A stretch of 64,000 nt of DNA from Dokdonia sp. 4H-3-7-5. Lineage in GTDB: Bacteria; Bacteroidota; Bacteroidia; Flavobacteriales; Flavobacteriaceae. Position numbers and translations under genes: made by a program. Location: assembly GCF_000212355.1 (NCBI RefSeq), contig NC_015496.1, positions 2,822,001-2,886,000 of the forward strand, read 5' to 3'. This document shows positions 45,701 to 51,570 of this stretch, piece by piece (within the stretch, counting starts at the first letter, position 1; each line of letters opens with the position of its first letter). The notes under the pieces were generated by a model, which did not search any database, had not been told where the DNA came from, and was given only the letters and a program-made list of their open reading frames with translations.

Positions 45701-47232
45701 ATACCGTGACTGGCAACCAAACATTATACGCAAGAGTGGAACGTGATGTGCCAGGAAACAGCGACTTAGATAGCGACGGAAATCTATGTTTTGTAGTAGT
45801 TCCTTTTGAAGTGGTGGTAAACCCGCTACCGATCTTGGCAGCAGCTGGACCTGTAGATTATACCTTCTGTGAAGAATTTGATGGTGATGACGCGATGGGA
45901 AGTGTCGATTTAACAACCCTCGCAGATTTGGCTGGATTACTTGCTGCGCCGCAGGTAACCAGTGATTTTATTATCACTTACCATGAACTAGAGGTGCAAG
46001 CGGCAGCAAATGCAGCAGCGCTTAGCTCGCCATACACGGTGGCAGATAATCAGGAATTATTTGTACGTATAGAAAATGCGACCACAGGATGCGTGAGTTT
46101 TACCAGCATCATCTTTACGGTAGAGTCACGCCCAGAGGTATTTCCAGCATTTAATATCGTGCAATGTGCAGACGATTTTGGAGTAAATATCGCACCAGAG
46201 CAGAGTACGGCAACTTTTGATCTTACTCAGCAAAACGCTGTCATCACTGGAAACGTAGCCGCAACTTCCGTAAGTTATTATACTAGCCTTGCAGATGCGC
46301 AGGCGATGACAAATGCGATTGCTACTCCTAGTGCTTTTGAAAACACCATAAATCCGCAGGTGATTTATGCTAGAGCGGTAAACACTGCAAGTAGCTGTGA
46401 GAGTAGCACGATAGAGAGTTTTGAGATATTTGTACAACCGTTGCCATACACCAATTTAACTAATGAAGGCGGACAGATTTGTGTAGATGAAATTACAGGC
46501 GAAGCGCTTAATCCGTTTATCATTGATGGTACGGTGGAGAGTCCGCAGATTGGGGTTACTTATAGTTATGTTTGGACACGTGACGGCGCATTAGTATCGC
46601 TAAACCCTGAGGTAACTATTGATGCTGCAGGGACGTATCAAGTGATGATTACCGCTACTTATGGAGATGGCACGAGCTGTGATTATGTAGCAGAAGCGGT
46701 GTATAGCGCAGAGAGCGCACCCGTTTTTGAAGCCGTCGTTGTAGAATCTTCCTTTAACAATAGCGGATTATACACGGTAGAAGTAATTAATGTTACAGGA
46801 GCAGATGTCGCTTCAGCATATGAGTTTGCGATAGATGATGGGCCGTTCCAGAGTAGTACTACTTTTACAGGAGTAACACCGGGGACACACACTGTTTTTG
46901 GAAGACTGGCGAGTGGTAACTGTAGCGTATCAGAAGTAGAGATAGGGATAATTGATTACCCAAGATTCTTCACGCCAAATGCAGATGGTTTCCATGATAC
47001 ATGGAATATCATAGGACTGGGAGTAGCACCAAACTTAAACGCAAAGATCTTCATCTTTGATAGATACGGAAAACTATTAAAGCAAATCAGTCCAGTAGGT
47101 GCTGGATGGGACGGTACTTTTAATGGACAGCCTATGCCATCAAACGATTACTGGTTCCGCGTAGAGTTTACAGAAGTAGACGAGCTAGGAACACAGAGAA
47201 CCGTAAACGGACACTTTACGTTGAAACGATAA
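39745..47232 (+). CDS. Giant T9SS type B surface protein with 18 CDD repeats
   Basis: A 2495-residue secreted protein, starting at ATG 39745 (a TTG directly before it is in frame). Residues 1-21 are a signal peptide. Residues about 25-290 match the choice-of-anchor L domain (FEFIFASEEYENEF). An Ig-like segment follows (about 310-385). From about 405 to 2230 there are 18 repeats of roughly 90-115 residues, each with CDD or CD plus D/N/G residues, then F-D-L, an ITGGD-type turn, V-x-Y-x-S/T, P-x-x-Y-x-N, IxxRV and a late C. A PKD/Ig-like stretch precedes the C-terminal gliding domain (about 2405-2495: PRFFTPNADGFHDTW, IFDRYGKLLKQISP). The acidic loops suggest calcium binding. Likely a cell-surface adhesin. 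Later repeats look richer in GC than the first four. Confidence 0.88.
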   Translation: MKKFLLGIILSFSSYGGLLGQSIAVNNPIFPESSFTAEELIQNVLISGSSCADVSLTNFQENPSGVSNPNQKSWGYFNANGSNFPFQDGIILTSGFASLAEGPNDDVGGNSGGSWNGDTDLQTILDNLYGTFVPTNDATVFEFTFSSNIDTVDFEFIFASEEYENEFECDDVFRDGFAFLVKGPGIPDDSGTAFGGTNIAAIQGSSNVAVSTATIHLDPTQDAVNGFLCGTEDLGVNYFPELYVSNSNDNLNDLPTQFDGLTTVLTTTTVTIVPNETYTLKMVIADRSDSGFDSAVFLRGGSLSLGVDIGADQVGINFNAACQGETVTLDATNNTTASTIFEWQQLNTMTNMFEPFVPAQVNGTLDVTSDGQYRVLVDTGTGCLGEDTVTIEFASATYNDPMDIMVCDDSSGDGIEIFNLEDQIPAITSGQTDVFVTFHSSQVDAEMDINDIANPEVYSNTAPSEEIFVRIETTLSESCFDVGSFIISVSDQTVANDPGPFLVCDDATDGDDTNGITVFDLSSITDAILGTQDPALFNVSYHSGGVDANNNDNPLPLAYTNSNAGGETIVVRVENSSDVNCFATRNISLVVGELPMITTPVTLRQCDDDTNGITTLNLTQSQSELSTNSANETFTYVDASGAPITDPTAYVNSASPFTEAIAVTVTNLDGCSREGVINVIVSASQISDGTLFADEIECDTDGDGIAVFDFSAATTAIMTSFSPQVVSVAYYETEQEALSEINPITDIAAYSNNPLFTSASGVQDIWVRVEAATDSGCVGLGEHVRLTVTPNPTFLPSISSIETCSAVANAATFDLTQNITEITGGDTDLEVTFYESIAAYTATPPVAIASPASFSNSSNPQTIFYSLRSTSSTCTTFDTAMNFEIIVNQNPVAITPSELQVCDDDGVVDGFTTVDLSQKDAEITSGFNANLTVTYHLDAAGATTGDASIPDSTMFTTTSNPQIVGVRVTNNITGCFSTTSMSIRSFPVPVAVTPADYEACDDDNDGVFDFFVLSSRDAEITGGDPSLNVAYYLTQADADNAPVGQELDAAMYINNDPFEQIIFARVFNAIGCYDTTPLTLRVLNTPMPNENATPFTLCDDNSDGLQIFDLSTQVVNILGGLDPATHSVVWFSSLASAEAGTPAIAAPTAYTSNTATVFAVVTDTAQPTTTATFCSNIATLSLVVNPLPTPIQPAEYELCDDLASGSDTDEFASFDLRSRDDEITGGNDDWAVSYHLTQGDADAGAPALPDVYQNTVMANQTIFARVENIVTSCFETTTLTLVVNPLPSPTTIAAVEECDTMANDGDVDNDGDAIFDLTGQVTTDIINGETFMSLTFHETLASAELGSPSIATPAAYETVSRTIYVRATDTDPATATQCYRVIELVLTVQPAPVLPTVIPDLTSCDDNEDGQALFDLTQNDAIVLGTQTTADVTLTYHETLASAEAMVGSASDMPVADPLNYLASAPTTPIWVRLENTTTGCTVVGTFNLNIAMIPVITPPGVFEQCDSAGALVGNDTDGITSFDLTSLDTLITGGDTTLSVSYYESQADLDAGATNAISTPTAYVNTGMSPQTIFILVTSNQAGMCGAQTTVDLQVNPLPVIGEPLPAAVACDEDNDGFGAFDLQQYNDDLLATVTNVALRFYETLDNATADTGAGQIDITLPYNNISGMTSLYVVAQDTDATTATSCTKIYEFELIVFPIPELPTTLATLAACDDNNDLMEIIDLTQNESAIIGTQDPATLVITYHNTQVDADLGINPIVNPTAYTATQIIPLETIWVRLQVSDGSPNICAAIGSFQISVETPPTANPNGDELDLMICDDDIDTFTVFDLSVNQAGLTGGDPLLTVTYYESLAALNAGTPITDPSAYTNTLNPQTIQAVVSSPAGCSDGTTFNIEVLPLPTPNTNPDALEVCDTTTDIDTDGDGVIDAGSGSATDGFEVFDLTPAIAQIAGAEPVNITVYTELAFAEANPEDTTLAIADVTAFINTVTGNQTLYARVERDVPGNSDLDSDGNLCFVVVPFEVVVNPLPILAAAGPVDYTFCEEFDGDDAMGSVDLTTLADLAGLLAAPQVTSDFIITYHELEVQAAANAAALSSPYTVADNQELFVRIENATTGCVSFTSIIFTVESRPEVFPAFNIVQCADDFGVNIAPEQSTATFDLTQQNAVITGNVAATSVSYYTSLADAQAMTNAIATPSAFENTINPQVIYARAVNTASSCESSTIESFEIFVQPLPYTNLTNEGGQICVDEITGEALNPFIIDGTVESPQIGVTYSYVWTRDGALVSLNPEVTIDAAGTYQVMITATYGDGTSCDYVAEAVYSAESAPVFEAVVVESSFNNSGLYTVEVINVTGADVASAYEFAIDDGPFQSSTTFTGVTPGTHTVFGRLASGNCSVSEVEIGIIDYPRFFTPNADGFHDTWNIIGLGVAPNLNAKIFIFDRYGKLLKQISPVGAGWDGTFNGQPMPSNDYWFRVEFTEVDELGTQRTVNGHFTLKR
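43147..43160. repeat. Symmetrically altered palindrome in the giant gene
   Basis: GCTTCCGCGGAAGC differs from the common palindrome by one change on each arm, so perfect symmetry is kept. Related copies are at 43765-43776 (GCTTCCGCGGAA) and 45637-45650 (GCTTTCGCGGAAGC, one arm changed). They encode LASAEA, LASAEL and LAFAEA in equivalent places of three repeats. Confidence 0.6.
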
Positions 47233-47258
47233 GCAAAGCATACATTGATTACAAAAAG

Positions 47259-47288
47259 CCCTCAGTATGTGTTACTGGGGGTTTTTTT
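47259..47288 (+). terminator. Terminator of the giant surface-protein gene
   Basis: A 9-bp stem CCCTCAGTA / TACTGGGGG with one G-U pair, then seven T. Confidence 0.85.
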
Positions 47289-47369
47289 ATGTCTTGATAT
47301 TTAGGATAGAAATAGTCAGTTATCTGCTAAGCAATCTTAATGTTTAAACAAGCTTTAGCAATTTATAAT

Positions 47370-47545
47370 GCATGGATAACCTTTAATTACCCGCGTGAGG
47401 GATAGCAGTGGTTACCCTGCAGTGTTGTGGAGCGATAGCGACATAGCACGAAGCGTAAAAACGTATAGCCCGGTCACTAAACTTCAAGAATGAAATGAAT
47501 GAAGGATAGGGGCACGCCCTCAGGGAAAGAAAGTGTGCTATAAAA
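47370..47545. repeat. GC-richer structured intergenic element
   Basis: This part of a 355-base gap is clearly richer in GC than its surroundings and has no coding frame. It contains CCCGCGTGAGGGATAGCAG, then a possible hairpin GTGTTGTG / CATAGCAC around GAGCGATAGCGA, then AAGCGTAAAAACGTATAGCC and a second inverted pair near CACGCCCTCAGGG. From memory, similar strings with GCGTGAGGGAT and ATAGCCCGG occur between genes in many Bacteroidota genomes, without a settled function. Direction is unknown. It may be a structured RNA or a dispersed repeat. Confidence 0.5.
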
Positions 47546-47587
47546 GTATATAATTGCCTCTGTAGCGTATAACTATAGTGTTATTGA

Positions 47588-48172
47588 TTAATCCTCCAGC
47601 TCGTCATCTACTTCATCATCACCTACTTCGGGAATATTAAGTGGAGAGTCTGCGGGGATTTTTACAATTTTTCCATTCCAGCGAACACGCTTGAACTCTT
47701 GATCTAGATCTACGCCGTATAAGCGATCAAAGATTTTGGTTCTTATGGCGTAAGTTATAGCTGCGACAATAGCAATTATAGGAATTATATAAGTGATTTC
47801 ATTTGTATCGTTAAATTCTAAATCTTGATTAAGTGAAATATAAATCTGAATTACATACATACTGATAGGTACAATGATGGAGTGATACCACCAATGCTTA
47901 CAAGTAAAGAACCAAAGAAGTAGAAGGAAAAGCGGTACAATTTTGCCAAATAATACCCAAGCTAAAGTGTAAATGCTCTCGTAATAGTAACTATTTATAG
48001 TACCAAATAAAGAGGATTCCCAAGATTTAACATCTGGGAATCCTTGATATACATAAAAAAGTATTGGCGATAGCACTATAAATAATGCAATCATTGTGCT
48101 TGATGATAGAATTTTTATTCTATCCAGCTTTTGGTACTTTGATTTTGCTCCTGTCGATTGCTTGTGATTCAT
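47588..48172 (-). CDS. Membrane protein of unknown function
   Basis: A 194-residue protein with about four hydrophobic segments (about 27-47, 70-92, 96-116, 125-145), a basic N-terminus (GAKSKYQKLDRIK) and an acidic C-terminal tail (VGDDEVDDELED). I do not recognise a family. Its start overlaps the end of a small secreted peptide gene by 53 bases in another frame. An ATG at 48094 would avoid the overlap, but it would remove the positively charged N-terminus that normally precedes the first membrane span. It stands after tsaE on the same strand, 267 bases away. Confidence 0.55.
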   Translation of the reverse strand: MNHKQSTGAKSKYQKLDRIKILSSSTMIALFIVLSPILFYVYQGFPDVKSWESSLFGTINSYYYESIYTLAWVLFGKIVPLFLLLLWFFTCKHWWYHSIIVPISMYVIQIYISLNQDLEFNDTNEITYIIPIIAIVAAITYAIRTKIFDRLYGVDLDQEFKRVRWNGKIVKIPADSPLNIPEVGDDEVDDELED

Positions 48173-48248
48173 TATCTGTTATTGCTGTGTACGATAACGC
48201 TGTTGCACCAGCGATCACTAGTGCTAAAAATAAAGCTTTAATTTTCAT
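48120..48248 (-). CDS. Small secreted peptide
   Basis: A 42-residue open frame from ATG 48248. Residues 1-18 are a good signal peptide (MKIKALFLALVIAGATALS), followed by a 23-residue charged tail (NESQAIDRSKIKVPKAG at the end). There is no lipobox. The gene overlaps the next membrane-protein gene, which suggests co-expression. Function unknown; peptides of this size can be processing products, signals or subunits. The 267 bases upstream, to tsaE, are AT-rich and hold no gene that I can support. Confidence 0.5.
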   Translation of the reverse strand: MKIKALFLALVIAGATALSYTAITDNESQAIDRSKIKVPKAG

Positions 48249-48515
48249 AATTTAGAGTGTTTTGAGTAATGATTTGTTGTTGCAAACATCACTCTAATCT
48301 CTCAAAATATTGCTAATTAATTTTTTATGTATATTCGCGCCCGTTTTGAAAAAAAAGGCACCCAGTATTATATGTGTACGGTTTAAGGGGTTATCTATTA
48401 AATTCTTTAATTTCGTTTAAAGGTTTTAACCTTTGTTTTTTGCCTTTGTTAAAAAAACCCTAAAGAGAAAATTCTTACAATTATAAATAATCGCTTTAAC
48501 TTTTTTTTAACATAT

Positions 48516-48923
48516 CTAATGTAATCTCAACTGTCTTTTATCTGCACTTATTGTGGTAATCGTAATTTTTTGTGCATTTAATGGTAAAAAGGAGGTGATT
48601 TTTTCTGGCCATTCAATAAAAACCCAATCTCCTTGAGTTAAATATTCTTCAAAACCGAGATCCAAAGCCTCTTCTTCTTTTTCTAGCCTATAAAAGTCAA
48701 AATGGTATAACACTTCGTTATTATCAGAAATATATTCGTTAACAATTGAAAAGGTAGGGCTACTTGCAGTCTCTTGTACGCCTAATTCTTTTGCAAGCGA
48801 TTTTACAAGTGTAGTCTTTCCTGCTCCCATTTCTCCATAAAAGAGAAGGATATTACTTTTTGAAGAAGAGATTATTGTTTTTGCAATATGCTCAATTTCA
48901 GACAAATTATAAATCATCTGCAT
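48516..48923 (-). CDS. tsaE: tRNA threonylcarbamoyladenosine ATPase TsaE
   Basis: A 135-residue P-loop ATPase of the TsaBDE complex, which makes t6A at position 37 of ANN-decoding tRNAs. Walker A is GEMGAGKT at residues 30-37, followed by TLVKSLAKELGV; SPTFSIVNEY (about 54-63), HFDFYRL (about 73-79) and VFIEWPEK are all family landmarks. Length is normal. In flavobacteria as I remember them, tsaE often lies next to porX; here the same-strand porX is 4.8 kb away, behind two duplicated genes. Confidence 0.92.
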   Translation of the reverse strand: MQMIYNLSEIEHIAKTIISSSKSNILLFYGEMGAGKTTLVKSLAKELGVQETASSPTFSIVNEYISDNNEVLYHFDFYRLEKEEEALDLGFEEYLTQGDWVFIEWPEKITSFLPLNAQKITITTISADKRQLRLH

Positions 48924-49452
48924 TAGTAGGGTATTTAAGGGTGTTGCGAAGATAAGAAAATCTTAAAGTTTTAAGATTTTAAATTATAAAAGTAGATTTT
49001 ATATGCCTTTAAACGATAATTTCTCGCTTTTCTAGGGATATATACTTAAATATATAATTATTGGAGTGGTGTCCTTAATTCAAAAAGACAGAAAGAAAAA
49101 TAATATAAATAGAGTGGTTGTGGTAAGAGGTGTGTAGGTGTAAAATAAAAATCGATGTCAACCTATAAATAGGTTTGAAGAATGTATTGAAAATATATTC
49201 TCCCTAATTACTAGTTAAAGTGCAAACCCCTAAAATGTAATTTCAAACTAGTTGTTAAACACCGATTTTAATTCTTCTTACTTGTAAGACTATAATTTGT
49301 GTTTGATGAAACACTAAATGATGTAAGTCCGTTTTTTGATTGATGAACATATAGTTATTTTGTAACTAACTATATTGATGATTAGGAGTGTAAAAGTCAG
49401 CTATACTTAAGAGGATATCAAGAGTTGTGTAGGAACATTCATAAATTTTCGC
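48924..49452. other. Long AT-rich intergenic region
   Basis: About 530 bases upstream of tsaE and before the duplicated unit. It is very AT-rich with many stops in all frames. I see no gene, RNA or clear promoter. A short frame on the minus strand at 49366-49548 has a composition unlike a protein. Confidence 0.5.
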
Positions 49453-51520
49453 TTTAAATTTATGATTTTTCCCATATTTATGAATCTTCCCTTTAATTCT
49501 TCGTTTTTTAACGGTGCCTATCATAAAATTGAGGAATTTAGTAGTCATGAGATTTAATAATAGGGATATAAACTTTAACTTGCAGCCCGCTTAAATTAGC
49601 CTAAAACCATTTTTAATATATAGAGGAGTAAGATTTTTCTTATAAAATAGTGCTCCCAATCGTTTCGTTAATGATTATAAAGTCCCCTTTATTTATAGTA
49701 ATCTTTATGTGCTCTTTTTTCTCTATAAGTGCACAAGAGCTTCCATATCTATCAGATATTACTGTACCTGATTCTATAGCTGTAAAAAGTTACCCTGTAT
49801 TAAGAACTGAATTTTTTGCTCTTTTTAATGAATGTAAAACTTCGGTTGATTCATTGGCACTTGAATTAAAAGGAAAGGAGCTTGTAAGACGGGCTACATT
49901 AAGTAGAAACAAGTCCGATGTCGCTAAATTCTATTTGACTTTAGAAAATGTAAGAGATGGTGATTATGATATACTTGAATATATACTTGAGTATACAAGA
50001 ACTAATGAGTTAGATGATTCCTATGAAGAAGGGTTGTTGCAAAAAGCTATTGCTCTTTACTATGATCAGCGAATTAAAGAGGCTTTAGCAGTAGCAGAAG
50101 AAGCGTATAGATTTTCTGAAAAAACTCAAAATATATCTAATAAATGGGTTTTAAAAAGTCTTATTGGTAATCTACAAGTTGATTATGGTAATGTTTCTAT
50201 TGGATTGCAACATTTAAAAGAGGTAGAGTCTATTTATATAACAGGAGAGGTTCAAACAATACACCCTTACAATACAGATAGCTATAATAAAGATGTGCTG
50301 GCATCTATTCGATATTCAATTGCAAAGACATATTTTGAAATTGATAGTCTTGATGAGGCAGATGATTATATTGAAAAAGTTAGGATATATGCTGAATCAG
50401 TAGGAAATAAAGATCATTTAGATTATTACCTTGGTTTAAAAGCAGGAATACTAATCAAACAAAAGAGATATTTAGAAGGGTTAGATGTAACCAATCAATA
50501 TATTTCTAATGATCTGAAAAAAAGTAATCAGGAGTTGTCTCATTCTTATGCCATGCAGGGTATTGCCTATGAAGGGTTGAATTTAGACGAAAAAGCAACT
50601 ACTTCTTTCCTTACCGCTGATAGCCTTTTCGTAGCTGCAGGATCAGATTATTATTTTGATGAACTCAAGCAAACATTTAATTATTTACTTAATCATTATA
50701 AGAAAGAAGCAAACACAAAAAAGCAAATAGAATACCTAAATAAAATGATTGCCTACGAGGAATCAGTAGGCAGTATGAAGGAATATGTGAGCAACGGTGT
50801 ATCGACTATGTATACAATCCCAGAGCTTATAGTTGAGAAAGAACTTTTAATACGTAAGCTAGAAAAGGAAAAGTCAACAAGTCATGCTGGTGTTATTCTA
50901 TTCTTAATTTTGAGTTGCATAGGTGTCATCGTAGCGATATTTCAGTACAGAAAAAAACTTATCTATAAAAAGAGGTTTAATAAGCTCAGAGTAACACTCG
51001 AGAAGCGCATTGAAAATGAGATGTCATCTCCTATAAAACCTACTAGTGCGAATGAGACAACTATAAATAATTCTACACCTCAATTAAAGTCTCAACAAAC
51101 AGATAAAATTAAAGCTGGTCTAAAAACTTTTGAGGACACATTAATGTTTACAGAAGAAAATATTACGCTTAAGCGTTTAGCTCTCCAAGTAGGTACTAAT
51201 ACAGCATATCTGTCTAAGTATATTAATGACAAGAAATCAGAGAATTTCTCTGTTTATATTAATGACTTGCGTATAAATCATGTACTTAAATTGCTTTATA
51301 GTTCTGAAAAAATAAGAACGTACACAGTGAGTGCTCTAGCAAGAGAAGTTGGTTTTTCTAATTCTAAATCTTTTTCAAATCACTTTAAACGCATCACTGG
51401 GCTCTCGGTGACTTATTTCATAAAAAATCTTGAGGATATTAAAGCGGCACCTACAAAAGAAAAGGGTGATAATGTGATTGATTTTTTAGAGCGAATTAAT
51501 AAAACGGGGTAAGCAGTTTT
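49453..51520 (+). repeat. Tandem duplication, copy 1
   Basis: This 2.07-kb unit, about 220 bases of leader plus a regulator gene, is repeated at 51571-53640 with a constant offset of about 2118-2119 bases. The leader of the two copies is very similar, including TATTTATGAATCTTCCC, CATAAAATTGAGGAATTTAG and AGGAGTAAGATTTTTCTT. Confidence 0.85.
49671..51512 (+). CDS. TPR-membrane-AraC regulator, copy 1
   Basis: A 613-residue one-piece sensor-regulator, starting at ATG 49671 (a GTG 21 bases upstream is in frame). A signal peptide (to about 22, SISAQ) places the N-terminal part in the periplasm. Residues about 60-390 form helical TPR-like repeats (for example HSYAMQGIAYEGLNLDEKATTSF). One membrane span is at about 406-425 (AGVILFLILSCIGVIVAIF), and residues about 500-600 are an AraC-type double helix-turn-helix (LKRLALQVGTNTAYLSKYIN, VSALAREVGFSNSKSFSNHF). 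It may sense an envelope signal and bind DNA directly from the membrane. Tandem paralogue follows at 51790. Confidence 0.82.
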   Translation: MIIKSPLFIVIFMCSFFSISAQELPYLSDITVPDSIAVKSYPVLRTEFFALFNECKTSVDSLALELKGKELVRRATLSRNKSDVAKFYLTLENVRDGDYDILEYILEYTRTNELDDSYEEGLLQKAIALYYDQRIKEALAVAEEAYRFSEKTQNISNKWVLKSLIGNLQVDYGNVSIGLQHLKEVESIYITGEVQTIHPYNTDSYNKDVLASIRYSIAKTYFEIDSLDEADDYIEKVRIYAESVGNKDHLDYYLGLKAGILIKQKRYLEGLDVTNQYISNDLKKSNQELSHSYAMQGIAYEGLNLDEKATTSFLTADSLFVAAGSDYYFDELKQTFNYLLNHYKKEANTKKQIEYLNKMIAYEESVGSMKEYVSNGVSTMYTIPELIVEKELLIRKLEKEKSTSHAGVILFLILSCIGVIVAIFQYRKKLIYKKRFNKLRVTLEKRIENEMSSPIKPTSANETTINNSTPQLKSQQTDKIKAGLKTFEDTLMFTEENITLKRLALQVGTNTAYLSKYINDKKSENFSVYINDLRINHVLKLLYSSEKIRTYTVSALAREVGFSNSKSFSNHFKRITGLSVTYFIKNLEDIKAAPTKEKGDNVIDFLERINKTG

Positions 51521-51570
51521 ACACTTCAGTTATATGTCCTGTCCTTCAATAACAATACACTAAATTCTCC

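Noticed and set aside
45366-45716. Long open frames on the strand opposite the giant surface-protein gene
   Set aside because: They are antisense shadows of a repetitive coding sequence: serine- and valine-rich, no plausible start context, and they recur at several repeats.
48249-48515. Short inverted repeat AAAGGTTTTAACCTTT near 48418 as a terminator of tsaE
   Set aside because: On the minus strand no T-run follows the stem, and the stem is only seven base pairs of AT-rich sequence.
49366-49548. 60-residue frame on the minus strand before the duplicated regulator
   Set aside because: Lysine- and tyrosine-rich AT-driven composition, no signal or motif, and partly within the duplicated leader. 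Copy 2 does not keep it clearly.
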